Of a stretch of DNA of 58,853 nucleotides, positions 28,119-37,517 are shown piece after piece (positions within the stretch are counted from its first letter, which is position 1; each line of letters opens with the position of its first letter). The position numbers and the translations under genes are program-made. The stretch is from assembly GCF_000987955.1 (NCBI RefSeq), contig NZ_LAZU01000041.1:1-58853 (forward strand), given 5' to 3'. The stretch comes from Paenibacillus sp. DMB20. Its GTDB lineage: Bacteria > Bacillota > Bacilli > Paenibacillales > Paenibacillaceae. The notes under the pieces are model-generated. The model searched no databases. It was not told where the DNA came from and saw only the letters and a program-made list of their open reading frames with translations.

Positions 28119-29428
28119 CTCCTATTGCTGATTTTAATCAATGCCTGATAATGAGCACTGATCGTCCTTTCGATATCTTCGTCGGAATGAGCTGCCGAAA
28201 CGAAACTCACCTCGTAAGGTGTAGGGGCAGTTAAAATGCCGTGCTCCAGCATGGCTACATAATATGCTTTAAAAAACTGCATATTTGAACTTTTAACTGT
28301 ATCGTAGTCCACAACCTCCTGCTCCGAAAAAAAGGCTGAAAACATGGAGCCGACCCTGTTTATTTTTAGCGGTATGCCGGCCAGTTTGGCATTTTGTGCA
28401 AAACCTTCTGCCAATCTGGCCGCTTTTCTATCCAACTCCTCATACAATCCTGGCTCTTCAAGCAATCGCAAGGTTCTATACCCGGCTGCCATGGCGAGCG
28501 GATTGCCTGATAATGTGCCCGCCTGATAGATGGATCCAACAGGAGCAACCTGTTCCATAATCTTACGTTTACCGCCGTAAGCGCCGACGGGCAACCCGCC
28601 TCCAATGATCTTGCCAAGACAGGTAAGATCCGGGATAATTCCATACAGCCCTTGCGCCCCATGAAAACCTACGCGATATCCCGTTATGACTTCGTCAAAA
28701 ATAAGCAAGCTGCCATACTGCTTCGTAATCTCGCGCAACCCTTGGAGAAATCCAGGAGCTGGCGGTATGACCCCCATGTTCCCCGCAACAGGCTCGACGA
28801 TAACAGCAGCAATTTGTTCTCCAAGTTGTTCAAATAGAAAGCGGACACTGTCCATGCTATTATAGGGCGCTGTAAGCGTATGGGCAGCAACACTATCGGG
28901 TACTCCCGGGCTATCCGGTAATCCCAGGGTAGCGGCGGCCGATCCTGACTTGATTAATAACGCATCGGCATGTCCGTGGTATCCGCCTTGAAATTTTACG
29001 ATTTTTTGCCGCTTCGTATAACCTCTTGCTAATCGCAATGCGCTCATCGAAGCTTCCGTACCGGAATTCACCATACGCACCATTTCAATAGATGGCATAC
29101 TTTTGCATATCCATTCAGCCATTTTGATTTCAACCTCCGTAGACAAGCCAAAGCTGGTTCCGCGAGACGCTGCTTTCTTGATCGCCTCCACCACTTCAGG
29201 ATGAGCATGCCCGAGGATCAAAGGCCCCCACGACCCGATATAATCGATAAATTCGTTGCCGTCGATATCGAATACGCGCGCCCCTTGACCTCTTGCTGCA
29301 AAAACAGGCGTTAAATCGACCGATGAAAATGCGCGAACAGGGCTGTTTACCCCGCCAGGTATTACTCTTTTGGCTTGCTCAAATGCTGCTATAGAATACG
29401 AATCCTTTCTTTTTGTGCTGAGATTCAT
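28115..29428 (-). CDS. hemL: Glutamate-1-semialdehyde 2,1-aminomutase
   Basis: PLP enzyme that makes 5-aminolevulinate, the heme precursor. 437 residues, intact. The N-terminus carries RVIPGGVNSPVRAFSSVDLT. The PLP lysine is in TCLGKIIGGGLPVGAYGGKR, and the motif VRMVNSGTEASMSALRLARG is family-typical. No other heme biosynthesis gene is adjacent. It lies between the decarboxylase (18-base gap) and sufS (overlap). A second, deleted hemL occurs at 43.3 kb, so the island once carried two. Confidence 0.9.
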   Translation of the reverse strand: MNLSTKRKDSYSIAAFEQAKRVIPGGVNSPVRAFSSVDLTPVFAARGQGARVFDIDGNEFIDYIGSWGPLILGHAHPEVVEAIKKAASRGTSFGLSTEVEIKMAEWICKSMPSIEMVRMVNSGTEASMSALRLARGYTKRQKIVKFQGGYHGHADALLIKSGSAAATLGLPDSPGVPDSVAAHTLTAPYNSMDSVRFLFEQLGEQIAAVIVEPVAGNMGVIPPAPGFLQGLREITKQYGSLLIFDEVITGYRVGFHGAQGLYGIIPDLTCLGKIIGGGLPVGAYGGKRKIMEQVAPVGSIYQAGTLSGNPLAMAAGYRTLRLLEEPGLYEELDRKAARLAEGFAQNAKLAGIPLKINRVGSMFSAFFSEQEVVDYDTVKSSNMQFFKAYYVAMLEHGILTAPTPYEVSFVSAAHSDEDIERTISAHYQALIKISNRR

Positions 29429-29445
29429 AGATGCTCCCCCTTTGG

Positions 29446-30915
29446 CTAAATCGCCTTGGTTTCGATAACTACCTTGATATTTTGCACTTTTAAATCTTGA
29501 GGTCCTCTCACAGGAAGACCAACTTCCAAATGCTCTCGAATGTAACGAATATGTTGTTCCGCGATGACTTCTCCAGGCAGTAAAATAGGAATACCCGGAG
29601 GATACACATAAACGGACTCTGCCATAATGCGCCCGGCAGATTGCTCAAAAGGAATAAGTTCAACCTCCCCATAAAAAGCATCTCTCGGTGTCAGAGCAAG
29701 CAGCGGAATTTCAGGTAATTTTACATCAATGGCTTCAGCTTCCGCTTTTGGTTTTTGATGAGCTTTGGCCAGTTCAGTTAAAGCGTCCAGCAAGCAATCT
29801 ACCGTTTCTGTCGAATCACCTGGTGTGACCAAGCAAAGAATGTTGTACAAATCGCTCAGTTCTACTTCAATATTGCAGTACTTCCGCAGCCATTCTTCCG
29901 CAGCATATCCGGTAATGCCTAACTCTCGGACATGTACGGTAAGCTTCGTAGGGTCGAAATCAAAGGCCGCATCCGTCCACAGAATCTCCCTTCCGAAAGA
30001 AGCCAGACCGGGAATTTGGTTGATTTGAACTCTAGCGTATTCTGCCAGTTGAATTGCTTTTGAAGCCATTTTCGAGCCATTCAAGGCAAGATGCTTCCGT
30101 GCTGCGTCCAGGGAAGCCAAAAGAATATAAGAAGTGGATGTGGTTGTCAGCATGCTAAAGATGGTTTGTACTTTTTCACGCTGAATGAGCCCTTTTTTGA
30201 TATGGAGCAGCGAGCTTTGTGTCAGCGATCCACCAAGCTTGTGCATGCTTGTTGCAGCCATATCTGCTCCAGCCTGCATGGCGGATAACGGAAGCATGTT
30301 ATGAAAGTGGAGCAATGCCCCGTGCGCCTCGTCGACAAGTACCGGTATGCCGTAATCATGAGCTGAATCAACAATGGCTTTCAGATCGGTACATACACCG
30401 AAATAGGTTGGATTGATTACCAGCACCGCTTTGGCGTCCGTATGCCTTTCAATCGCTTTCTTCACCGAACGAATAGAGATGCCATGGTCGATCCCCCATC
30501 GTTTGTCTCTTTCAGGAGTGACAAATACAGGCTTGGCTCCTGCAAAAACGATTGCAGATAAAATCGACTTATGCAGGTTGCGCGGCACGATGATTTTATC
30601 GCCAGGTCCACATACAGACATGATCATCGTTATAATCGCACTGCTCGTTCCTTGCACAGAAAATAATGTATAATCTGCGTCAAAAGCATGAGCAGCCATG
30701 CGCTGTGCTTCGTCGATCACGCCAGTAGGCTGGTGCAAATCATCCAATGGCGCAATATTAATCAAATCGATGGATAAGGCATTTTCACCCAGAAATGTTT
30801 TAAACCCGTATTCCATCCCTTCTCCTTTTTTATGGCCTGGTATATGAAAAGGAATCGGGTTTCGACTCGCATGTTCTATCAAAGCAGTAAACAACGGTGT
30901 ACGACGATGATCCAT
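29446..30915 (-). CDS. Orn/Lys/Arg decarboxylase (PLP-dependent)
   Basis: 489 residues from the ATG at 30915, chosen because AAAGGA lies upstream and it matches the usual start MDHRRTPLFTALIEHASRNP; an in-frame extension to 30993 exists. Fold-type I decarboxylase of the SpeA/YaaO/Cad group. The PLP lysine is in AATSMHKLGGSLTQSSLLHI, preceded by the Asp of VDEAHGALLHFH. The C-terminal domain has ERIP-like PPGIPILLPGE. The product would be a polyamine or cadaverine/agmatine; the substrate is not assignable. It is the first gene of a four-gene operon and follows a MarR-type regulator. Confidence 0.85.
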   Translation of the reverse strand: MDHRRTPLFTALIEHASRNPIPFHIPGHKKGEGMEYGFKTFLGENALSIDLINIAPLDDLHQPTGVIDEAQRMAAHAFDADYTLFSVQGTSSAIITMIMSVCGPGDKIIVPRNLHKSILSAIVFAGAKPVFVTPERDKRWGIDHGISIRSVKKAIERHTDAKAVLVINPTYFGVCTDLKAIVDSAHDYGIPVLVDEAHGALLHFHNMLPLSAMQAGADMAATSMHKLGGSLTQSSLLHIKKGLIQREKVQTIFSMLTTTSTSYILLASLDAARKHLALNGSKMASKAIQLAEYARVQINQIPGLASFGREILWTDAAFDFDPTKLTVHVRELGITGYAAEEWLRKYCNIEVELSDLYNILCLVTPGDSTETVDCLLDALTELAKAHQKPKAEAEAIDVKLPEIPLLALTPRDAFYGEVELIPFEQSAGRIMAESVYVYPPGIPILLPGEVIAEQHIRYIREHLEVGLPVRGPQDLKVQNIKVVIETKAI

Positions 30916-31002
30916 CCTATTGTTCAATTCCTTTCGAAACGAGATATCGAAATCAATAACATTAATCATAAATCGAGCTAGATTATTGTTCAATCCAATT
31001 AA

Positions 31003-31038
31003 TTATATAATAACGATAGGATGTGCCTATGATAAAGA
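31003..31038. promoter_or_regulatory. Candidate regulatory palindrome before the decarboxylase operon
   Basis: CGATAGGATGTGCCTATGAT combines two half-sites (CCTATCG and CCTATGAT) of the palindrome found at pdxT/psd and lysR, about 100 bases upstream of the decarboxylase start. Confidence 0.5.
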
Positions 31039-31086
31039 AGAAGGAAATCAAGCCAGATGCAAGGATGGCGTTCATCCACTGCCATT

Positions 31087-31702
31087 CTAGACTTGGAATG
31101 AGGAAGTATGTTCGGGGCATTCTTGGAGTGAGGCTTCGTGGGTAAGATACTTTTGGATCATCTTGCAATAATGAGGCGCTGCTATATCGCCGGTATTCGG
31201 GAGAAAATGAATGCAACCTAGACAGGGTTCCGATACAATGAGATGCCCCTCCTTTTGCAGGGTAGAAATAATAGAGCCAATCCCAATCTCGAAATGCGCC
31301 AGCAACTCCTCCGGAATAGGCTGGAGCGCATCATCTAGTAGATGTCCCCAATTGTCAAGCTTGTTAACGATCTCCCTTCCCTTTGAAGTTAAAGAGAGCA
31401 AGGTCACTCGACGATCTTCGGCTTTTTGCGATTTATTGATCAGTTCTCTTCTCACTAATCCATTGAGTATTTTCACAGCCGTTACATGAGTCGTACCGAT
31501 CGTATTGGCGAAGTTGCCTACCGTGGCCACATCGCTTCGTGTGTAAGCTGCGAACAGCAGTGCCTGGATTTGTACAGGGGATAATCCCAGGGTATCGCTT
31601 TCGGCCTGTGTCACTTTTTTTGATCGCCTGGGACATTCGGAACAAAGCCATGCCGATGCGCGCTGAGCGATTATCCTTTCGATGCTGAGGGTCAAATATC
31701 AT
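31087..31702 (-). pseudogene. MarR-family regulator with a C-terminal cysteine cluster, one frameshift
   Basis: The start at 31702 follows GGAAGG. The N-terminus (…ARIGMALFRMSQAIKK) joins LSPVQIQALLFAAY after an indel in a run of seven A near 31615. The winged helix includes VGNFANTIGTTHVTAVKILN and the wing QKAEDRRVTLLSLTSKGREI. Unusually, the last 50 residues carry EPCLGCIHFLPN … HYCKMIQ … ECPEH, four to five cysteines spaced like a metal or Fe-S ligand set. About 205 residues. It lies directly upstream of the decarboxylase operon and could sense redox state or metal. Confidence 0.7.
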
Positions 31703-31835
31703 TGCTTGTCGTACCTTCCATATTCATTTTGCTTACCTCTGACGGTGCCCCGTAACAGCGGGATAGTTGTCTCTTATATATATATTACATGCAAAATAAG
31801 TCGAATAAAAGCAGATTCAATGAAATGTGTTGACA

Positions 31836-31866
31836 AAAAAAAGGCCCCGCTAAGGGCACCTTCTTT
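31836..31866 (-). terminator. Terminator of the thioredoxin-like gene
   Basis: On the minus strand GGTGCCC…GGGGCC is followed by a long T-run, directly after the stop at 31875. Confidence 0.65.
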
Positions 31867-31874
31867 TGTGATGT

Positions 31875-32118
31875 TTAACCTTTTACGTCCTCGAGACTTG
31901 CGCCGAAATTGATATGATATACATTTCCGCCAATCACCAAGGCTGGAACGGATTTAACACCCGCCTTCTCCGCTTCTTCGATCCGGTTTCGCGCTGTACC
32001 GAGATGCACAATTTCCGTAGTAATCTTTGATTCGTCAAGATAATTAACCACCACTTGCGCCGCATCTACACAAACGGGACAACCTGCATGATAAAAAAAC
32101 TGCTTGTGCCATTGACAT
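31875..32118 (-). pseudogene. Small thioredoxin/glutaredoxin-fold protein, one frameshift
   Basis: About 80 residues starting MSMAQAVFYHAGCPVCVDAA, with redox motif CPVC. A cis-proline region follows (VKSVPALVIGGNVYHINFGA). The ATG at 32118 is preceded by AAAGGAGC. A run of seven T near 32095 breaks the frame and one fewer T restores it. It would reduce disulfides or carry sulfur equivalents. The family is small stand-alone thioredoxin-like proteins; the partner is unknown, but sufS, MOSC and peroxiredoxin genes share the island. Confidence 0.7.
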
Positions 32119-32200
32119 TCGCTCCTTTAAATTTTATGTAGCTTTGCTACTTATTAAAAGTATAAAAAAGGATACGGGTATGATCAATCTCAAATTGCTT

Positions 32201-32214
32201 ATCGTTATCATAGG
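32201..32214. promoter_or_regulatory. Candidate LysR-type half-site upstream of the thioredoxin-like gene
   Basis: ATCGTTATCATAGG, the reverse complement of CCTATGATAACGAT, about 85 bases upstream of the start. It matches the sites at 31003 and 49350. Confidence 0.45.
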
Positions 32215-32230
32215 TAAATGTAATGATTAT

Positions 32231-33317
32231 TCAGCCGTTCCTCTTTTGAAACTCAGTCAGAAAATCCGCCAGTGCTTTGCAATGCTCATAAGGTACCGCA
32301 TTATAAATGGAAGCTCGGAGATGCCCCGCATTCCGATGGCCTTTTAATCCCATGAATCCTTCCTGCTCCAGTTCAACGAGCAACTTATTCTCAATTTCCG
32401 GACTGGATACACGGAAGGTAACGTTCATCATGGACCTGCTGTCCTGATAAGCCAATCCTTTATAAAATCCGCCGCTGTTGTCGAGTACATGATAAAGTAA
32501 TTCCGCTTTTCGCTGGTTGCGGACAGCTATGCTCTGTACTCCCCCCTGATTCACAATCCACTTCAATACAAGGTTCACCATATACACAGAAAAAACGGGG
32601 GGTGTATTGTAGAGCGAATGATGTTTAACTTGTGTGCGATAACTTAATATATCGGGGATTGTTTCAGGAATGCACTCCAGCAAAGAGCGGCGGACAATGA
32701 CAATCGTAACACCCGCAGGTCCCAGGTTTTTCTGAGCGCCTGCATATATTAATGAAAATTGAGATGGTTCAATGGGACGAGAAAAAATATCACTAGACAT
32801 ATCCACTACTAAGGGTACATGTCCGGTATCAGGGAAGCGTTGGTACTGTATGCCGTCAACCGTTTCGTTTGATATGAGATGGACATACGCCATATCCTTC
32901 GGAATATTCAAGTTGCTTAGATCGGGCATCTGTTTAAAACTTTGTTTCTCCCCGCTTGCCAACAGGAGGGTCTTCCCTATTTTCTGCGCTTCATGCCACG
33001 CCTTTCCCGACCATGTCCCACAGTGTATATACCCCGCTATTTTTCCTTCTGTCAAAAAAGTTGATCGGCACCATCGAAAATTGCAGGCTTGCCCCTCCGT
33101 GAAGAAATAAAACCTCATAATCTGAAGAGAGACCCATCAGCTCTTTAATTAACTGTTGCGCTTCATGATGGATGGCTTCGTATGCTTTGCTTCGATGGGA
33201 AATTTCCAGAATGGATGCGCCAATCCCTTGATAATTTTGCAGTTCTTCTCGTGCTTCCTGCAATACTTCCGCCGGCAAAGCTCCCGGACCGGCATTAAAA
33301 TTATAGGTATTAGCCAC
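32231..33317 (-). pseudogene. serC: Phosphoserine aminotransferase, one frameshift
   Basis: PLP enzyme converting 3-phosphohydroxypyruvate to phosphoserine. The N-terminus is YNFNAGPGALPAEVLQEARE. A run of six A near 33055 breaks the frame. The rest continues GYIHCGTWSGKAWHEAQKIG through the PLP lysine (LIYAGAQKNLGPAGVTIVIV) to GLKGHRNAGHLRASIYNAVP. Corrected length is about 362 residues, the family norm. It starts six bases after the glyA stop, so the two are co-transcribed and joined to serA functionally rather than physically. Confidence 0.9.
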
Positions 33318-33323
33318 AGCTCA

Positions 33324-34577
33324 TCACTCCTGTAGACCTTCATATAAAGGGAATTGCGACGTGATTTCCTGCACGCTTCTTCGTATTTGCTCCTTGGCGA
33401 CTGAACTCTCGGGATTTTTAAGTGCAAGTCCAATCAGCCGAGCAATTTCTTTCATTTCTTGGGGTCCCAATCCTCTTGTTGTCATAGCTGGAGTCCCGAA
33501 GCGAATGCCGCTCGTCACAAGCGGGCTTGCCGTATCATGAGGAATCGCGTTTTTATTCGCCGTAATCCCCACCTCATCGAGTATGCTTTCAGCTTCTTTT
33601 CCAGTTAATCCAATCGGGCGTAGGTCGAGCAAAATAATATGATTGTCCGTCCCTTCCGATACAACAGTTAACCCTTCATTTAATAATGCCTCAGCCAATA
33701 CTTTGGCGTTAACCAGCACTTTTTCGATATAAGATTTGAATTCTGGTTGCAATGCTTCGCCGAAGGCAACCGCTTTTGCCGCGATGGCATGCATAAGAGG
33801 ACCGCCTTGGACTCCAGGGAAGATCGCGTTATCAATCGCTTGCGCCCACGCCTTGTGGCACATGATGATGCCGCCTCTTGGGCCTCGCAGCGTTTTATGC
33901 GTTGTCGTCGTAACAAAGTGCGCATGCGGAATGGGGCTAGGATGGAATCCTGCCGCGACAATTCCTGCAATATGCGCCATATCCACAAAGAAAAGAGCTC
34001 CCACTTCGGCTGCGATTTGAGCAAACGGCTCAAAATCGATCGTTCGCGGATAAGCGCTGGCGCCAGCGACGATCATGCGCGGATGATGTTTATGAGCGAG
34101 TCTTCGCACTTGGTCAAAGTCTATGCGCCCCGTCTGTTCATCGACGCCATAAGAGACAAAATTATAAAGTCTCCCGGAAAAATTCACCGGACTCCCGTGT
34201 GTAAGATGGCCGCCATGAGATAGATTCATGCCCAAAATCGTGTCACCTGGATTGACTGAAGCAAAATAAACCGCCATATTCGCCTGTGCGCCGGAGTGAG
34301 GTTGCACATTGGCATGTTCAGCACCAAAAAGCTCTTTGACACGTTGAATGGCGAGCTCCTCGATCCTATCGACATACGCACATCCGCCATAATATCTTCT
34401 TCCCGGATACCCTTCAGCGTATTTGTTGGTCAGCACCGTACCCGTGGCTTCCATGACAGCCCTGCTTACAAAATTCTCCGAAGCAATCAGCTCTATTTTA
34501 TTCTGTTGCCGAGTAGCTTCTTGCCAAATGCCGTTCGCAATTGTTTTGTCCTGTTGTTCCAATAATTTCACAGACAT
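33324..34577 (-). CDS. glyA: Serine hydroxymethyltransferase
   Basis: PLP enzyme interconverting serine and glycine with transfer of a one-carbon unit to tetrahydrofolate. 417 residues from the ATG at 34577 (MSVKLLEQQDKTIANG). The PLP lysine is in VTTTTHKTLRGPRGGIIMC, and GRRYYGGCAYVDRIEELAIQ is the conserved substrate loop. It is first in the glyA-serC operon. Its promoter has an extended -10 (TGATATACT at 34622-34630) abutting the ATCCA-rich operator, and the mocR1 gene diverges from it. Confidence 0.95.
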   Translation of the reverse strand: MSVKLLEQQDKTIANGIWQEATRQQNKIELIASENFVSRAVMEATGTVLTNKYAEGYPGRRYYGGCAYVDRIEELAIQRVKELFGAEHANVQPHSGAQANMAVYFASVNPGDTILGMNLSHGGHLTHGSPVNFSGRLYNFVSYGVDEQTGRIDFDQVRRLAHKHHPRMIVAGASAYPRTIDFEPFAQIAAEVGALFFVDMAHIAGIVAAGFHPSPIPHAHFVTTTTHKTLRGPRGGIIMCHKAWAQAIDNAIFPGVQGGPLMHAIAAKAVAFGEALQPEFKSYIEKVLVNAKVLAEALLNEGLTVVSEGTDNHIILLDLRPIGLTGKEAESILDEVGITANKNAIPHDTASPLVTSGIRFGTPAMTTRGLGPQEMKEIARLIGLALKNPESSVAKEQIRRSVQEITSQFPLYEGLQE

Positions 34578-34620
34578 CTTCCTTTCCACCAACGCGTTGC
34601 AATAGCAACGATTTTCATGA

Positions 34621-34683
34621 TAGTATATCAATCAATGGATTATAAATAACTATCCATAAACCATTCATCTGAACAATCCATAA
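34621..34683. promoter_or_regulatory. MocR-type operator and extended -10 promoter, glyA/mocR1
   Basis: TATCAATCAATGGATTATAA, then TATCCATAAACCATTCATC and GAACAATCCATAA. It aligns base for base with the regions at 40747 and 45331. On the minus strand TGATATACT is an extended -10 for glyA with no good -35, as expected for an activator-dependent promoter. Confidence 0.75.
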
Positions 34684-34714
34684 TTTCAAAATAAATGTTG
34701 GAGGTGAATCCGAG

Positions 34715-36151
34715 CTGCTCAAAGTGAACCGAGATGACGAACGTCCCATTTGGCAGCAGTTGCTTGACCAAGCGATCCATAATATTACGACCGGAAAATG
34801 GCCGCCTGGTGAATTATTGCTCCCATCCCGCGAGCTTGCGCAACTGATTGGGGTTTCCCGTTCAACCATCCAAATTGTGTATGAGGAGCTATTCAGTCGC
34901 GGATACACCGTAACCTCTCGCCGCGGCGGAACAAGAGTTAGCGAATGGACGTATAAGCCTCACTCGGCAGACGAAGTTCCAGCCCAAGGACCTGTTCCGC
35001 CGGAATTACCGCTATTAGACACCGCCATCGGCCATTTGCATAGCTGGTTCGGAAACAAAGAAAATGGTAGAGATGAGATCGATTTCAGTCCCCATGAACC
35101 GTATTTGGATGAGCACTTTCTAAATAATTGGCGGCAATCCTTTTTACAGGCTTCCACAGAAACAGCCCTTGACAGTTGGGCCTACGGCGATGCCTATGGA
35201 TATCTGCCGCTGCGAGAACAGATTCAACGCTATTTGTCGCTTGAACGAGGCGTTCATGTGGGCGTCGATCAAATTCTGCTGACCTCAGGCGCACAACATA
35301 GCCTCGATTTGATTGCCCAAGCCCTGTTGCATGAAGGAGCAATCGTTTCGGTCGAAGATCCCGGCTTCCCTGCTGCCTGGATGGCGATGAAGTACCGGCG
35401 AATGCAAGTTGTATCTGTCCCGGTCGACGAGCATGGGCTATGCGTAGACGGCATTCACCCTGAATCCAGACTTGTATATGTTACGCCATCGCATCAGTGT
35501 GCGGTTGGCGTGATTATGTCGGAACCTCGCAGGCAGCAATTGCTGCATTTGGCTGCGGAGCAGCAGTTTTGGATCGTTGAGGATGATTACGACAGCGAAT
35601 TTCGCTATCGCGGCGACCCGCTTCCCACTTTGCTCAGTCAGCGGCCTCAGAACACGTTATATATGTTGAGTTTTTCCAAAATGATCGCTCCCGGTATTCG
35701 AATGTCGGCCCTCGTTGGTCCCAAAGAGGCCATTCGTCAGCTCGCTCGCGTCCATGAATTAACTTATCGTCATCTTCCGATTATGGAGCAATTAACGCTC
35801 GCCCATTTTATCGAACACGGTCACTTCATGCGCCATATGAGAAAAGTGCGGAATATATACCGACGCAGACACGCAGCCATGACGAAAGCCCTCATTTCGA
35901 CAGGCTTGACCGAACACTTCACGCTAAGCGGCGCAGAAACAGGGCTGCATATGCTGCTTGAAGCTGAGCCATCGTTTGACGAGGCTGCCGTGACGAACCT
36001 GGCGCTGGAAAGAGGAATCCGTATCTATCCGCTCAGCCAGTATGGTTTGGAAAGCACGCGACAAGGCTGGGTGCTGGGTTTCGCTAAAGTTGATGAAGCG
36101 ACCATTAAAGAAGGGATTGAACGCCTGGCAGAGATCCTTTTAAACAAGTAG
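34715..36151 (+). CDS. MocR/PdxR-like regulator 1 (GntR wing-helix plus aminotransferase domain)
   Basis: About 478 residues. The N-terminus is a GntR-type winged helix (IWQQLLDQAIHNITTGKWPP, SRELAQLIGVSRSTIQIVYE). The rest is a fold-type I aminotransferase domain with DPGFPAAWMAMKYRRM and the PLP lysine in LYMLSFSKMIAPGIRMSALV. MocR proteins sense PLP or an amine. Alignment with its paralogue at 45433 places the start at CTG 34715, seven bases after GGAGGTGA; the first usual start, GTG 34724, is too far from that site. It diverges from glyA across the shared operator and is the first candidate controller of the island. Confidence 0.85.
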   Translation: MLKVNRDDERPIWQQLLDQAIHNITTGKWPPGELLLPSRELAQLIGVSRSTIQIVYEELFSRGYTVTSRRGGTRVSEWTYKPHSADEVPAQGPVPPELPLLDTAIGHLHSWFGNKENGRDEIDFSPHEPYLDEHFLNNWRQSFLQASTETALDSWAYGDAYGYLPLREQIQRYLSLERGVHVGVDQILLTSGAQHSLDLIAQALLHEGAIVSVEDPGFPAAWMAMKYRRMQVVSVPVDEHGLCVDGIHPESRLVYVTPSHQCAVGVIMSEPRRQQLLHLAAEQQFWIVEDDYDSEFRYRGDPLPTLLSQRPQNTLYMLSFSKMIAPGIRMSALVGPKEAIRQLARVHELTYRHLPIMEQLTLAHFIEHGHFMRHMRKVRNIYRRRHAAMTKALISTGLTEHFTLSGAETGLHMLLEAEPSFDEAAVTNLALERGIRIYPLSQYGLESTRQGWVLGFAKVDEATIKEGIERLAEILLNK

Positions 36152-36167
36152 CTCTGCCAGCGTTTGA

Positions 36168-36607
36168 TTATAGGGCAGCTCCGTCTGCGCTGCCATCCCG
36201 TTCTTTCAGCACCTTGCTCAGAATGCCGATCGCTTGATCGATCTCATCGCAGGTTACGCATAGGCTTGGCATAAAACGGATGACGTGAGTTCCCCCGGTA
36301 AAACAAGCAGTCCGTTCTGATGCAGTTTCTGAATGATCGGCGCAACTGGTTCTGTAAATTCAATGCCTATCAGCAATCCTAGTCCTCGAACGATACGGAT
36401 GGCTGGATAAGCTTTTAACTCCTTGCGCAGCTTATCCAGCGCATATGCTCCCGTCTGTTGCGCAAGTCCCGCCATAAAGTCCAAATACGATTTCCCTTCA
36501 TCATCCCATAAGGTTGTCCGATGCCCACTCACCAGTGTGAGCGGGAACTTATTATAGGTAGGAAATAAATAACTTTTATTCAGGTTAACCACCGCTTTCT
36601 CATACAC
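36168..36607 (-). pseudogene. Acetylornithine/ornithine-type aminotransferase, internally deleted
   Basis: The N-terminus is a class III aminotransferase (SYLFPTYNKFPLTLVSGHRT … YLDFMAGLAQ). Within one codon the sequence jumps to the C-terminal domain (AIRIVRGLGLLIGIEF), ending with THVIRFMPSLCV in another frame after a G run. About 270 central residues, including the PLP lysine, are missing. It cannot be an active enzyme. It follows pdxS by a few bases and ends the serA operon. ArgD is the best guess; other class III enzymes are possible. Confidence 0.75.
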
Positions 36608-36609
36608 TG

Positions 36610-37503
36610 TTACTTACCGCGTTCCTGCATCCGTTCATGCTCCTGCAAACTGGATATTTCAATTCCTTTCATCGGCGTCCCCAAGTTTTTCGATACACTA
36701 GCGATTAACGTATAATCTTCATAGTGTGTCGTGGCTTCAACAATCGCGCGCGCAAACTTCTCAGGGCTATCCGACTTAAAAATACCTGATCCTACAAAGA
36801 CGCCGTCAGCGCCCAGATGCATCATTAGCGCCGCATCGGCTGGTGTTGCCACCCCGCCTGCAGCAAAGTTGACTACCGGCAGCTTGCCGGATTCGTGAAC
36901 CTGCAGCAGCAAGTCATACGATACGCCGTGCAGTTTCGCTTCGTGGTACAATTCGTCTTTAGACAAACCCTGCACTTTGCGAATTTGACCGTTGATCAAG
37001 CGCATGTGACGTACCGCTTCCACAATGTTACCTGTCCCTGGTTCGCCCTTCGTGCGAAGCATGGCGGCTCCTTCCTGAATACGGCGCAGCGCTTCGCCAA
37101 GGTCTTTAGCACCACATACAAACGGTACGGTGAATTCATTCTTGCTAATATGGAAAACTTCGTCTGCAGGCGTCAACACTTCGCTCTCGTCGATATAGTC
37201 TACGCCTAACGATTCGAGTACTTTGGCTTCTACATAATGGCCGATGCGGGCTTTGGCCATCACCGGTATCGATACAACCTTCATTACCTCTTCCACAATG
37301 GTCGGATCAGCCATGCGGGCTACTCCGCCAGCTGCGCGAATATCGGAAGGCACGCGCTCCAGCGCCATAACGGCTGTTGCTCCGGCCGCTTCTGCAATCT
37401 TGGCTTGCTCGGCATTCATCACGTCCATGATGACGCCGCCTTTTTGCATTTCCGCCATCCCTCTTTTGACCCGCTCTGTACCTGTATTCATGTTCGTATT
37501 CAT
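36610..37503 (-). CDS. pdxS: Pyridoxal 5'-phosphate synthase lyase subunit PdxS
   Basis: Makes PLP from ribose 5-phosphate, glyceraldehyde 3-phosphate and ammonia supplied by PdxT. About 297 residues from the ATG at 37503 (AGGAGG seven bases upstream; a GTG at 37509 also opens the frame). The residues of the two Schiff-base lysines are visible in PVMAKARIGHYVEAKVLES and AAMLRTKGEPGTGNIVEAVR, with the catalytic Asp in GGVIMDVMNAEQA. The N-terminus has an unusual Met-Asn-Thr repeat (MNTNMNTGTERV). Its partner pdxT is not adjacent but 11 kb away. It lies in the serA operon downstream of a truncated transporter gene, which places PLP synthesis under the serA promoter. Confidence 0.95.
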   Translation of the reverse strand: MNTNMNTGTERVKRGMAEMQKGGVIMDVMNAEQAKIAEAAGATAVMALERVPSDIRAAGGVARMADPTIVEEVMKVVSIPVMAKARIGHYVEAKVLESLGVDYIDESEVLTPADEVFHISKNEFTVPFVCGAKDLGEALRRIQEGAAMLRTKGEPGTGNIVEAVRHMRLINGQIRKVQGLSKDELYHEAKLHGVSYDLLLQVHESGKLPVVNFAAGGVATPADAALMMHLGADGVFVGSGIFKSDSPEKFARAIVEATTHYEDYTLIASVSKNLGTPMKGIEISSLQEHERMQERGK

Positions 37504-37517
37504 GTTCACGCCTCCTG

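Noticed and set aside
30960..31000. A fourth MocR operator before the decarboxylase (TTGTTCAATCCAATTAATT)
   Set aside because: It contains one CAATCCA word but not the paired words or the TGATATACT promoter of the other three sites.
33680..34223. Open frames opposite or within glyA
   Set aside because: Shadows of glyA, which is intact with its PLP lysine.
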